DNA of 64,000 nucleotides from Amphiura filiformis. Taxonomy: Eukaryota > Echinodermata > Ophiuroidea > Amphilepidida > Amphiuridae. Positions within the stretch are counted from its first letter, which is position 1; each line of letters starts with the position of its first letter. Made by a program: the position numbers and the translations under genes. The stretch lies in assembly GCF_039555335.1 (NCBI RefSeq), contig NC_092646.1, positions 36,267,695-36,331,694 of the forward strand. Reading direction: 5' to 3'. Below the pieces are notes generated by a model, which was not told where the DNA came from, did not search any database, and worked only from the letters and a program-made list of their open reading frames with translations. This document shows, piece by piece, positions 36,265-47,994 of the stretch.

Positions 36265-36345
36265 GTGCGTGAAATTATTGATTGGCTCCATACAAAGGGA
36301 ATTGAACCGGTGTCCTTCACCGGAATCATGGCACAATGCAGTGCA
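36265..36345 (-). repeat. tRNA-like segment, related to 41655-41740
   Basis: On the minus strand it carries a B-box-like GGTTCAATTCCC preceded by GGTGAAGGACACC. A similar block in the same orientation lies at 41655-41740. Both sit inside the large element. It resembles a tRNA-derived SINE head and is not an intact tRNA. Confidence 0.45.
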
Positions 36346-36618
36346 TTCAATCAAACGTTTTCGTCAACCTATTTGATCGTATAGTGCATTTGTTATGTGT
36401 GTGAGACGAGCTGTCGCGGTAGATTGCAATAGCTTGTAATCATGCTTTTGTTGAATGAATTTGAGTACTCCGCCATATTTACGGTATGATACGTCACAAT
36501 CTAGGTGATTATTTGCATTGGATGTCTTGAATACGCTGGCGAGGTTGTGTAATAATCGGATTAATGCTATAACAGTAGGTGAATACAAGTTTTGAATAAA
36601 TCGCGTTGCAAAGCCCCA

Positions 36619-38145
36619 TTCAGTGATCCCAAAAAAAAAAAAAAAAAAAATCAAATTGTTACTTTTATAAAAAAAATTAATGAAAACAATTGGCAAAAAA
36701 CCCAAGAAAACGGCAGTATCGACGAAGTTGAAGCCCCATTCAAATACATGTAGCTAATTTATATACTGTCAGTATATAAATTACAGATTCACGTAAATGC
36801 ATTATTTTTGTCTTAAATAGGCCTACACGGCTTAGGGCTGAACCACTAGCAGAAGACACCACACCACTCCACGCCATACATAAATTCTCCCAGTCACATT
36901 TCCCCAATATGAAATTTAAAAAAAAGTTAAATTTTAATATTACTTCTATTAAAGTTTGGCAGAGGCGGGGTTCGAACTCACGGCGCCACCACGCCGCTTT
37001 GGATATGCTCCATGAGCCTAGCGCCTTAGACCACTCGTCCACTTGTCTTGATGGAATCCATTTGAAACTTATTTGAAGATATAATCGCAACTTCAATATA
37101 GGCCTACCACGTGACAAGCAAAAGCAGAAAACGTACCATATTTTGGAATTTTATTTGCCTAAAAACATTAATGTGTATTAATAGCGCTCAATTGTTGTTA
37201 ATCCGACAATAATAAATGATAAATGCGCGTCTATATGGACAATACATTATATCGATTTTGACATGTGCTCGCACGGTGTCAGTACATTAACATGGTCAGT
37301 AAAATACTATAGAGGAACCTACCATTTTTCTTGTATACACGTTCAATGTTTTTATCAATTACATAAAAAATCCATTTTAGACCCCAAATGTTTCTTCGGG
37401 AAATAAAAGATTAGAATACCATAAAAACGAAACAGTAATCTTTTGCCGGGTCTAATGTTATTTATACATAGAATTTTTAACGTTTTTTCTATCCTTATTC
37501 TTGCTCAATTAAAAAAATATTTTGGCGTATATAAAATTGAAATAAAATTCTCTGCTTCATAAACGACCTCAAATGTGCCACATTTGGGTATCACGAATAG
37601 TTATATATGATGTGCAGTTAATATTCATATTTTCTTTTATACAGAGGATGCTTCAGTTTTCTTGAAAACCCTCTCACTCGGTTATTTCAAAACAGTAACC
37701 ACGCTTCCCTAGAATGTGCAATAATTTAGCATTAAAATTTTTCTTATTCTAACAGCAAGCGTTTCTAGAATGAATTATGGCGAAATGTGGTGTAAGAAGA
37801 CACCAAGTTGATGTTTTATGACCTTTGACATTCTTTTGTGGCGAGTGACATGGTCAGTTCAATTCACGCCGAGTGGCCTTGACAGGTTTAACTCTGCTTC
37901 AGTGGTCATGAAAGAATTCAAAAGATAACCTCTGCCCCAACAATCCCAAGCAATTGTCTGAAACTGCTCTTCGAATGATGTATCATAAGAACTCAGTCGT
38001 CAAATGATGATAGTCATATAATGACCAAAAGATTATTACTGACTATATCATTGAAGACTGAGTTCCGCAGTCTAGTACAAAATCTAAATTTTGATGATTT
38101 TTACGATCGTCCGGAAAAAAAAAAAATCACTGAATGGGCCGTTAG
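36619..38145. mobile_element. CCCATTCAGTGAT-terminal element, left-arm copy with an insertion
   Basis: Bounded by CCCATTCAGTGATCCC and ATCACTGAATGGG. It is an inverted relative of 40853-41520 and of 60289-61022. It is longer than the others, in part because of extra sequence between about 36840 and 37790, including the tRNA-like block at 36955. Confidence 0.6.
36955..37045 (-). repeat. tRNA-Leu/Ser-like SINE head or tRNA pseudogene
   Basis: On the minus strand: GTGGACGAGTGGTCTAAGGC (A box region as in Leu/Ser tRNAs), a long variable region and GAGTTCGAACCCCGCC (B box), ending CTCTGCCA. The 5' end does not pair with the 3' CTCTGCC, so the acceptor stem is broken and it is unlikely to be a working tRNA. 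Confidence 0.55.
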
Positions 38146-38284
38146 TTCCCTCCTCTCCTTACACTGGCAATATGAATCAAAGAAAAATAAAGAAAAATAA
38201 AATAAAACAAGAAAAAAAAAGACAAAGAAAAGAAACAATAAAAGAAAAACAAATATGAAAAGTTCGAACAATATTTGGTTTATA

Positions 38285-38400
38285 AAATTAATGTGACCGT
38301 GATGAGGCTCGAACTCACCACCTTCCGATTTAAAGTTCGAAGCGCTAGTGTACCAAATTCTGATGCCTTACCAAGTGAGCTGTGCTCCTGAGATACGAAA
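38285..38400 (-). repeat. tRNA-like sequence, probable SINE or pseudogene
   Basis: On the minus strand: CACAGCTCACTTGGTAAGGC (A box) and GGTGAGTTCGAGCCTCATC (B box), separated by a longer spacer than in a normal tRNA. Confidence 0.5.
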
Positions 38401-39129
38401 TTAAAATAAAATAATACACTGTATACCTGCTTGTGTCGGTAATTGATTTACTCAAATTCCATAATGGTACAGTGCAACAGAGCAAAAATGCCCAAAATTT
38501 AAAAGCTATATAATTTATGACCACTATACACTACACATAAAAATACTAATACAAGGGAATTTCAACGTAAGAATCCAAACAATTAAGTACCAACACGCAC
38601 AGCATTGTCCTTATATCACATTTGGGTTTTTAACAAAATGTTATCAATCTTTACTGTGATTGGCAGCTGCACAATGCATCTCTTTGATAGTTGATAATGG
38701 CCATCCATTCAGCAAGTGGCTACTAACTGACCTTGACAGGCTTGAATGAGCACTGTCATCTGCTACAAAACCATCACACTTTAGGACCTGGTCACTCCAT
38801 AATGCTACAGGGAGCACAGTACTTTGACAATGGAGTGAAAGACTATTATTATTGATTAGGCGCGGATTTTAAAAGTACAGCTCCTATGCGTGTATAGCAA
38901 AAATCATGTAACTAAAGTACTAAATGCATTCTGCAAAATGCGCTCTGACCAATTTATAAAGCATTTCATTAGCTTTAATTTGACATATTGTTTGACATAT
39001 TTGGAATTATGGTAAATCATTAAATAAAATATTTATTAGTTAATCAATTATGTAAATTAATTAAAAATTTAATGCAAATATGCATATTTCTCTGACAGAA
39101 TTGTAGGATTTGACAAGAGCCATCTTTCT

Positions 39130-40110
39130 TGTAAGTTTGATCTTACTATAATTCACCAGAATCTGTTTGTTTGTGTGTTTGTGTGTCTGTTTGTCTGTCC
39201 GCCTCTTTTCTCGGCGACTGGGGGTCGCACGTTCCTCAAACTTGGTGGGTGGGTGCAGCTTGGTATGAGGAAGAACGAGTTTGTATTGGTTAGTGGGTCA
39301 AGGTCACCCAAGGTCATCCAGGGGTCAAATTAGTAACAACTGTTTTTCTCGGAGACCGGGGGTCGCACGTTGCTCAAACTTGACGGGTGGGTGCGTCTTG
39401 ACCGGGTATAGAACAAGTTTGTATTGGTTAGTGGGTCAAGGTCACCAGAGGTCATCTAGGGGTCAAATTAGTAAAAACTGTCATATGGGCATGAAACTTG
39501 GTGGGTAGGTGCATCTTGACCTAGGACAGAACAAGTTTGTATTGATTAGTGGGTCAAGGTCACCCAGGGGTCATCTGAGGTCAAATTAGTAAAAACTGTT
39601 TTCCGCCTATTTTCTCGGAGACTAGGGGTCACACGTTCCTCAAACTTGGTGGATGGGTGCATCTGGACCTCAGACAGAACAAGTTTGTTTCAGTTAGTGG
39701 GCCAAGATCACCCGAGGTCATCCAGGGGTCATCTGAGGTCAAATTAGTAAAAACTATCGTATGGGCATGAAACTTGGTGGGTACAGTCAACTTTTAGAGT
39801 CAAATTTTTGGACGGTCATTTTGGTCATGTCATCCAGGGGTCATCTGAGGTCAAATTAGTAAAAAATGTCGTATGCGCATGAAACTTGGTGGGTACAGTC
39901 AACTGTTAGAATCAAATTTTTGGACGGTCATTCTGGGGTCATCTAAGGTCAACTTACGAACTGTCGTATGGGCATGAAACGTGGTGGGTACAGTCAACAT
40001 TTAGAGCCAAATTTTGGAAGGTCATTTCGAGGTCACAAGGGGTCATCTGAGGTCAAATTAGTAAAAACTGTCCTATGGGCATAACACTTGGTGAGTACAG
40101 TCACCATCAG
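39130..40110. repeat. Degenerate tandem array with GGTCAAGGTCA and AACTTGGTGGGT motifs
   Basis: Units of roughly 100-150 bp repeat GGGGTCGCACGTTCCTCAAA, GTTAGTGGGTCAAGGTCACC, GGGGTCATCTGAGGTCAAAT and ATGGGCATGAAACTTGG. It lies in the spacer between the inverted arms of the 6-kb element. Confidence 0.8.
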
Positions 40111-40231
40111 CCAGGTAATCGCGACAGCCGAGAACCGCCAAATACGGGTAACCGCCTAGTTCTTATAACATACCGGTATCGTATTGCGTCCCGTTATAGT
40201 TGCAAAAAAATACGCGTGCAGGACACACACC

Positions 40232-40262
40232 CCCCCCCACACACACACACCCACCCACCCCA
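40232..40262. repeat. C/CA-rich microsatellite
   Basis: C9 followed by (AC)n and CCCACC runs. Confidence 0.8.
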
Positions 40263-40852
40263 GAGGATCGTACCGTTTTACAATCGTATAACATGCATTG
40301 GCGCTAGTAGTAGTAAATTCCAATTTTCTTTGCTTTACCTCACTTGTTCTGCTCAAAATTAAAAGGGGACATATCTGACAGTAAAAGCTTACATTTTATG
40401 GAAATTATGTTTAACTATTTGCTTAAACAGCACAAAACAGATAAATCAGACAAATTTACTATACATAGGCCTATACATGTATGGTATGCCAAGGACTGTT
40501 TAAGAATATAACATTAGATTTATGATATTTACTTCGAGGACTGTTATATATCAAAAATGTGACAAATATCAAATTTTAATAATTTGTCATAAAATTTGTA
40601 TTATATCGTGAATTTCAAACAATGAAATTTATTTGATATCAGAAAGACATTCTTCGTATTCAGAATGCAATTCGATATGTCTGATGTGCTCTCATGTCCC
40701 ACAAAAAATACTATCGAAACGCTCAAAACGCTCATTCCAGATCCCTTAATTTGGTTAATTTTCTTTGTCTTTTTTTTTCTTTTCTTGTTTTATTTTTTTC
40801 TTTCTTTATTTTTCTTTGATTTATATTGCCAGGGTAAGGAGAGGAGGGAACT

Positions 40853-41520
40853 AAAGGCCCATTCAGTGATTTTTTGATTTTTTTTCATCCCGGCGATCGT
40901 AAAAATCATCAAAATTCAGATTTTGGATACTAGATTGCGGAACTCAGTCTTCAATGATAGTCAGTAATTTTTATATTTTGGACATTATTATGACTATCAT
41001 TTGAGGACTGAGTTCTTATGATCCGAGGAGCAGTTTCAGACAATTGCTTGGGATTATTGGGGCAGAGGTTATCTTTTGAATTCTTTCATGACCACTGAAG
41101 CATAGTCAAACCTGTCAAGGACACTCGGCGTGAATTGAAAGACCATGTCACTCGCCACAAAAGAATGTCAAAGGTCATAAAACACCACTTTGGTGTCTTC
41201 TGCTATCTAAAGGCCTATGGCTGATTTTGTACCTTTCGTCATTGTCATAGATGTGCTAACATAGCTTGCTAGTGCAGTGGTTCAGCCGAAAGCCGTGTGT
41301 CTAAGACAAAAAATAATGCATTTACGCGAGTCTGTAATTTATATACCGGTACTGACAGTATATAAATTAGCTACATGTATTTGAATGGGGCTTCAACTTC
41401 GTCAATACTGTCGTTTTCCTGTTTTGTTTTTTTGCCATTTGTTTTTCATTAAAAAATTTATAAACGTAACAGTTTGATTTTTTTTTTCACTTTCGCTGGG
41501 ATCACTGAATGGGACTTTAT
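40853..41520. mobile_element. CCCATTCAGTGAT-terminal element, right-arm copy
   Basis: AAAGGCCCATTCAGTGATTT at the left and GGGATCACTGAATGGGACTT at the right. Its sequence runs inverted relative to 36619-38145 and parallel to 60289-61022. Confidence 0.65.
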
Positions 41521-42055
41521 AGCGCGGATTATTCAAAACTTGTTTTTACCTACTGCTATATAGCATTAATCCGATTATTACATAACTTTGCCAGCGTATT
41601 CAAGACATAGGTTATGTAGGGATAAACTGTACATGGGTATAGAGGCCCTGCATGCTTTTATCGATTGGCTCCAAACAAAGGATTTGAACCTGTGTCCTTC
41701 ACCGTAATCACGGCGCAGTAGCCTACAGTCCATTCAATCAAATGTTGTCAGTGTGCGAGACGAACGATGTATAAATCTGGAGGTCACATTATCACTTATC
41801 ATGCTTATTGTAAAAAGTTTGTCCAATGCATATACTGTGTGTATTGTTCCCGGGTATTGTCAATGCAGTCAAGCAAACAGGTATTATATTTTGAAAAGGC
41901 CGCTATAGTATATTCACAGGGGTGTCTTGAATGGCCAATCATATGGGACATAATCAAATTGCAGTGACTGCTTCCTTTGTTACCACATGTCAGTCATCTT
42001 GTGATTATTGGACCATGTAAACCTGCAAAAAACGAGCCAAAGTGCAGGCCCTATG

Positions 42056-42224
42056 TTACTGTTAGACCAATGGGCGACTTACGGTTTGACCAATGGGCGA
42101 GTTATGGTTAGACCATTTGGCGAGTTACGGTTAGACCATTGGGCTAGTTACGGTTTGACCAATGGGCGAGTTACGGTTAGACCAATGGGCGAGTTATGGT
42201 TAGACCATTTGGCAAGTTAGCCAT
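42056..42224. repeat. 23-bp minisatellite, right segment
   Basis: Continuation, in the same orientation, of the array at 35807-36001. Six or seven copies. Confidence 0.95.
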
Positions 42225-42532
42225 GCTTGACCGTGGTGATCATGTCGATCATCAGTGGTTAATATACCATGCATGGTTCACCATGGTCAGCCATGCTACC
42301 ATGGTTGACATTTCGCCTAGGGTTCTTTGAAATACTTTATAAATATGCAAAACATAATAGACAAGTTTATTACCAAACCTCTTTAAATATCAATAAAAAG
42401 ATAACCATGATCTCAGTTCTTATGCTAAGTAAGATCTCTGTGCTTGTAAGCAGGATTTATTTTAATCATTAGCCTATGTAGGACGTATACTATATCCTAC
42501 GCAAAAATGTTCTAAATGTTCTTCGTTTGCTA

Positions 42533-42781
42533 ATATGTGATGCGATCAAGCAAAATCAGTCGGAACTCGGAAATATTGGTTTTGAGATATAGCCAAACAA
42601 AGGAAATATATCCTTTTGTTTTGCAAACTCTTTAATTGCTCATATCTCTGGAACTAGTTGTTCAATTTCAATGGGGTTTCCTGCAAAATGTGGCTTTGTA
42701 AATGCTTGTTACTATCCTATAAGAAACTGAAAATGTAGTATTTCCGAGTTCCGACCGATTTTGCTTGATCGCATCACATAT
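42533..42781. mobile_element. 249-bp TIR element abutting a splice acceptor
   Basis: Arms of 43 bp begin ATATGTGATGCGATCAAGCA and are nearly perfect inverted repeats. The right end is 20 bp before the AG acceptor at 42802-42803, so only TTCAATCCAAATTACATTTC separates the element from the splice site. Confidence 0.8.
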
Positions 42782-42803
42782 TTCAATCCAAATTACATTT
42801 CAG

Positions 42804-44043
42804 ATTAGCCAGAACGCTAGAGCCACCTCGAGAGCCATTGTGTTCACCAGCTCAACGGATTGTATTCCTGAAAACTCACAAGACAGCCGGAACATCAATA
42901 AATACTATCCTGCAACGTTATGGATATACAAGAAACCTCACCTTTGCAATACCTAAAGAGACAGACGTATTCCAGTGTTGCAGATATTTTAAACGAACAG
43001 ACGTTTATCAATATACCAAACAAGAAGTACAGTTCGAACCAGAATTTGGGAATCAAACATGGGGTTTCAATATGATGACATCCCATGCTGTTTATTCACG
43101 TCCAGAAATGGATGCAGTTGTTCCAGACGGCTTATATATAACTTCGTTAAGAAATCCAGTGGATCAATTTGAATCAGCATTTGTATATTTTGACATGATG
43201 AAGCAAGCACAAATTGATACCAATAATAACACTAATCCACTATCTGTTTTCTTCACAAATCCTGAGAATTATAGAAAGACAATAAGATACGGCGAGAAAC
43301 AGGTTCAAAATGGCCAAATGTATGATTTGGGTTTTCAAATACAGTATTTTTTTGATCCGTTTTACATCAGATATAAAATAAGACAATTGGAACGAGAATT
43401 TGATCTTGTGCTCATCAAAGAATATTTTGATGAATCTCTCATTTTGATGAAGAAACTTTTCTGTTGGGAAATGGATGATATTCTTTATATTCCAAAAAGA
43501 ATCAGAGACTCTGGTTTTAGATATAATATAAGTGAAAACTTGAGACAAAATATCAGAGAATGGAATCATGCGGATGTGTTATTATATGAGCATTTTAACA
43601 GAACGTTATGGCGCAAAATTGAGGAATATAGCGCGGAATTTTGGCAGGAATTAGATGCATTTCGCAGGCGTATAGTGGATGTTACGTCATTGTGCGAAGC
43701 TGGTAGTCAAATTGTCAAAGACAATGTACACCATATGAATATCATTAGTCATGAAAATAAGACGAACTTTTGTCGGAATTTGTTGCAGATGGATGGTGAA
43801 TATATCACTTTAATTCGAAAGCGAATGCAGTTAACAGAATGGAAGACTACTCAACGGTATGCGTCAATATCTGATCTGAACTCCAAGCAACAAACTGAGA
43901 AAGGGAATTTAAACTCTACAAAATCTAAGTTATCTACAAATAATAGCCCTATTAGTGAAAGGAAGAAAATAGTAAAAAAAATAGTAAAAAAAGTTAAGAA
44001 ACCTGTGACTAAAGCCGGGAATAAAGCCGTGCGAAAACCGTAG
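42804..44043 (+). CDS. Galactose 3-O-sulfotransferase-like catalytic exon (terminal)
   Basis: The enzyme would transfer sulfate from PAPS to the 3-OH of galactose on glycolipids or glycans in the Golgi lumen. The 401-residue frame from 42838 shows the 5'-phosphosulfate-binding motif FLKTHKTAGTSI (residues 10-21) and the 3'-phosphate-binding motif LYITSLRNPVDQFESAF (99-115), plus the family block WGFNMMTSHAVYSRPEMD. An upstream in-frame stretch back to the TTACATTTCAG acceptor adds 11 residues. No transmembrane segment is present, so an N-terminal exon is required; phase-2 exons at 26235 and 28205 fit. The last 50 residues are unusual, rich in Lys (ERKKIVKKIVKKVKKPVTKA). No AATAAA follows closely; one occurs at about 44390 inside the next mobile element. 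The gene family is clear, the exact member is not. Confidence 0.88.
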
Positions 44044-44134
44044 AGATCGAATGGCATTAAGAAATGAAAGTATGATAGCACCAAGTGTCGTATACAGCCC
44101 ATTTATTTAGACCAAGTTGGGAATAGCTAACACA

Positions 44135-44922
44135 TTAAGGTGGTACGAAAGGCAAAATCAAGTTGCTCTGATTGAGATTAAAATAGACTTGTTTCAGAGG
44201 GATATGCAAAATAATCTTAATTCCAAAATTTGAGCCAAATCGGACAAACGGTTTTTGAGATATTGCTGTTGAAAGATTCTTTGTATTCTATTGTTTTTTG
44301 CCAATATATTGATGAAGTTAATGAGGAAAATTGGCAAAATGTGCTCATTAATATTAATTTTTGCCAATATTTTCCCAATATTTTATGAATAAACATTCAT
44401 ACTACTTTTACCTTAAGAATTTTGACCTGAAACTTTGCCAATGTGTCTCTATGACCTAAACCTTTAACATGTGATTTTCCCGCCCATCTAATTTGCATAT
44501 TTGCATAATTAATTAGCTTTAAGTATAATGCTAATTAATTATGCAAATATGCAAATTAGATGGGCGGAAAATCATATGTTAATGTTTTAGGCCATAGAAA
44601 CACATTGGCAAAGTTTCATGTCAAAATCATATAAAATAAAAGTAGTATGAAGGTTTATTCATAAGATATTGGTATAATATTGGCAAACATGAATATTCAT
44701 GAGCACATTATGCCAATTTTCCTCATTAACTTCATCAATATATTGGCAAAAACAATAGAATACAAAGAAACTAAAAACATGTATATCTTGACAACCGTAT
44801 GTCCGATTTCCTTCAAACAAAAACTATTTTGCTCAGTGTATTTAGCTTAACTTATTCAATCTATTCAAATGGTTCTAAATTCAGTTTCTGTTTTCCAGAA
44901 ACATCGTTTCGAACCCCCTTAA
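44135..44922. mobile_element. 780-bp foldback element with TTAA target duplication
   Basis: The element 44139-44918 is one long inverted repeat with arms of about 385 bp centred near 44523 (GCTTTAAGTATAATGCTAAT region), flanked by TTAA on both sides. Ends are GGTGGTACGAAAGG and, inverted, GGGGGTTCGAAACG. It lies about 90 bp downstream of the sulfotransferase stop codon. No coding capacity. Confidence 0.85.
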
Positions 44923-44969
44923 GTTCAATTGTGGTTTTTTTGGAAACAATGGGCTAAAACCATTATTTC

Positions 44970-45040
44970 ACAGGACATTCTTCGTATTCAGAATGTCATT
45001 TGATATGTCTGATGTGCTCTCGTGTCCCACAAAAATACCG
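44970..45040. repeat. Short dispersed repeat, also at 40645-40710
   Basis: GACATTCTTCGTATTCAGAA and the following GATATGTCTGATGTGCTCTC are shared in direct orientation by the two sites over about 60 bp. Confidence 0.7.
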
Positions 45041-46636
45041 TGCAAACGTAGTCCTTCAAGGAGGACCTCGCTCCATTTAGTACGATAGTCCACGCCGTCA
45101 GGCGTGGGTCCTTCTAGATTCGACATATCCTGACCTGGAAAGTCGGGGGAAATGTCAAACTGACTAACCACGCCTGCTGACGGCTACTGATAATATTCAG
45201 CCAATCAGATTAGACTTGCCTTCCAGCTGCCAACTACTAGCTTCCAGCTTTGGATTAACATCACTATTGCGTAACAATCATTCATTCATTCATTCAATTT
45301 ATTTATGTCCTCTTCGATCGCGATCAATGTTCATCATCCACGTGAATGAGCATTGATCTGATTTTACTTCTTCACAGGGTTACCAACCAAACCCGCGAGT
45401 TGGTAGCCAATTGGGACTTTTGACAATTCCTGTCCCATAGAAACCAATGGTTAAGAAAAAAATTGGGCGACTTTTCAACATTATAAATATTTCGGTAGTT
45501 TACTGTCGACATACGAACCAATGGTTAAGAGAAAACTTGGGCGACTTTTCGATTATTTGACTCGCGATTCGGGCTGAAATGTTCTTTTTCAAGTTCTTCA
45601 CTTTGTAGGTATCGCACATTATACAGGTTTTTTGGTTTGGCCATCGCACAGCGTCATCATCCCTATATCTTCGTGTCAAAAATTGCCGCGATAGTACGGC
45701 GAATCCTCTCGTTTTTCAAAAGCTACGCATGGCGATTTTTTCGAGATAGGCCGAGCGACTCAGGCTAGGCATACCATTTACACTATATGAGATACCATAG
45801 AGCCTGCCGCAGAGTTTCTATTCTACGATTTGCGCATGATCAGTACCACATTATGGTGTTGCCATTATAAGAAAATTCGATTTGTTGTCAGGTAAAACCC
45901 AGGTTTTGTTTCCAATACACTAACTCGAAATGCAATACACTAATTAGCGGGGATTGCTGTTTGCTGTGGAAATATTTTACTGCATTTTATAAGTAACGAT
46001 TTTGAAATCAAAAGTAAAAATTGTGATATATTCAACTGTTTGAGAAATGAATTTATATAAAGGAACCCGTGTAAGATCCAGTTGCTGTATCTTAAATACA
46101 ATGTACATTATCGACACACTATACCACTTTCTTTATCTGCGTCAATAATAGAATATTGATTTCAATCGAATTGAATACATCTCTCCATTTTGAGATTGTA
46201 CTCCACCACTGAGCGATCTAGCGATCGATTTCTAGCCAATCAGATAGGACTCATTTTCTTGCGTTTGGTGAAATACCAATCGCCCGTCGCTCACCATACG
46301 GAGTATTAAGTTTATATTTATAATACTGGGTGTCGACACTGCGCCAATTGTTAATTTTTTTTAAAATGTCGGCATCGCCATAAAATTTGCCATTTACCGA
46401 GCTATTTCAAACGTGCGGTGTCAAACTTGTTTTGGAATTTAGCCATATTCCTATCAACGTGAAGTAGGCCTATTCGCTTTCTCTACTATATTAACACAAT
46501 ATTTAATGTTGTTCAAATTTTCCAATTAACAATTAATTTGCATGTTCAAGAATGTAATTTTCGCACGCATTTAACATAAAATCATGCGAAACATTTATGG
46601 CCGAAATGCATTTATAAAAAATAGGCCTCTCTCTCT
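45041..46636. other. No recognised gene
   Basis: A 7-bp-stem hairpin, CCACGCCGTCAGGCGTGG, is at 45091-45108 and a short (ATTC)n run at 45281. The minus-strand frame around 45000-45171 has protein-like composition but includes the dispersed repeat and lacks supported splice sites. Confidence 0.4.
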
Positions 46637-47002
46637 CTAGGTGTCATATCCTAGGACGTTGGCGATCATGTCATGCCACAGTTCTCTGTTATAGGCCATC
46701 TCCAGAAGCTCTGTCGCTTTATGTTCAGCTCCCCTTTCTTTTAGCCAGTCTTTCAGATTTGATAACCACATCACTCTCTTCCTGCCTCTGCTCCTTGTGC
46801 CTTCTATCCTTCCTGTCAATACTAGGTTCTCGAAACCATCCTTTCGGAGGATATGACCAAGGAATTTGAGCTGCTTAACTCTGATTTCCCGTAACAGCTT
46901 CCTGTTCACATTTGCTCTACTTAGGACATCGTCATTAGACACTTTATCAGTCCACGGGATCTTCATCATTCTTCGAAGGAACAACATCTCACAGTAGTAC
47001 AC
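46637..47002 (-). pseudogene. C-terminal fragment of a LINE endonuclease-reverse transcriptase
   Basis: The 121-residue minus-strand frame reads CEMLFLRRMMKIPWTDKVSN, RANVNRKLLREIRVKQLKFL, GHILRKDGFENLVLTGRIEG, the Arg-rich RSRGRKRVMWL and ending VLGYDT. This is the well-known C-terminal tail of non-LTR retrotransposon ORF2 proteins of RTE/CR1-like type. The polymerase and endonuclease domains are absent upstream, giving a 5'-truncated LINE, the usual outcome of incomplete reverse transcription. A short CTCTCTCTCT tract follows its 3' end. Confidence 0.8.
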
Positions 47003-47994
47003 TTGCAGGATTTAATATTACTAATCGTGACCAATCCAAATTTAGCCAAACTTATGGAAATTTCTGCTCATTTTAATGATTATTTTAAGCCACCTATGGC
47101 TTTTTTCTGAGAATAGAAATTAATTTGGTTTGGTGTAATACGCCTGTATGCTAAGTAAAGATTTGTTCCAAGCCTACCATGTTATAATACTGAAAATAAC
47201 AATAAAAAACTTTTTAGACTGTGACAAGTCTGGCCTAAAACATTGTATCTGTATCATGTATGGATAATTAATGATTTGCAAATTCAAAATCATATTTATT
47301 TGCCACACTATGCGAAGTTTCTTTCGGTATGCGTACAATTTTATTTTAAACATGCTTAATCTTGTATGTTGTTGCTACGGCTACATGTATTACAGATATG
47401 GCCATGGCATGCATGTGCTCCGCTACGCTACAGTTTCTGTCAAAGAAGAACGGCACTTGTTTACATTTTGAGAGAGTGTACATCATAAACACGGAAGTGT
47501 GGTTCTGATTGGCTGATTCATTCGTCTGACAATCATAACAGCAGACGCGGTAATCTGATTGGCAGATTACGAGTCAAAATGTCGCTCATTTTAAACAGGG
47601 CGTTCGCGTCAATCTGAGCAAGGGACTGTCGGTCTTCTCTGAAACCGAGTGTAGTTCATGAGTTCAACATGCATGCAGTAACTGTAAGCTTAAAAAATTT
47701 GTGTACTCGCTCGTGTACTTCATCGAACCCTTGACTTCGACGAAAACATGGAATTGAATCAGGCCTTTTAAAAATATATAGGCCTAGCCTGATGAGCACC
47801 TAACAATGTTCAGCTTTTATTATTCGCCATTTCTGTTTGATTTGTTTTTCTTGGTGCACACCACTAGAATCCTTATCGATTGATGATTTTGTCAATGCCG
47901 ATGGGAAAATTTGGTATAAAAAAAGCTAATAATATGTATAATGTTATCGTATTGATCTGTATACCATGCTAACAATCAACTTTTTTTGTTATTT
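47003..47994. other. No recognised gene
   Basis: AT-rich upstream part. The region 47460-47700 has several ATTGGCTGAT/GATTGGCAGATTA motifs resembling CCAAT boxes, but no convincing downstream coding exon. Confidence 0.35.

Larger units (their letters stand above)
36002..42055. mobile_element. 6.05-kb inverted-repeat element inside the minisatellite
   Basis: The termini are perfect 23-bp inverted repeats starting CATAGGGCCTGCACTTTGGC. Inner arms are also inverted to each other: 36510-38200 matches 40805-41620 with indels. Both arms contain a smaller TIR module (CCCATTCAGTGAT ends) also found at 60289-61022. Removing 36002-42055 joins GGCAAG to TTACTGTTAGACC and restores the minisatellite register without any target duplication. 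No transposase is seen, so the superfamily is unknown. Confidence 0.65.

Noticed and set aside
36955..37045. Intact tRNA gene
   Set aside because: A and B boxes are present but the acceptor stem cannot pair, so it is kept only as a tRNA-like repeat.
39281..39508. Gly/Arg/Ser-rich frame
   Set aside because: Covers the degenerate GGTCAAGGTCA tandem array.
35807..42224. Minisatellite segments as a CRISPR array or as independent repeats
   Set aside because: No spacers; the shared register across 36002-42055 indicates one array split by an insertion.
44968..45171. Minus-strand coding exon
   Set aside because: Part of it is a dispersed repeat also at 40645, and no supported splice sites were found.
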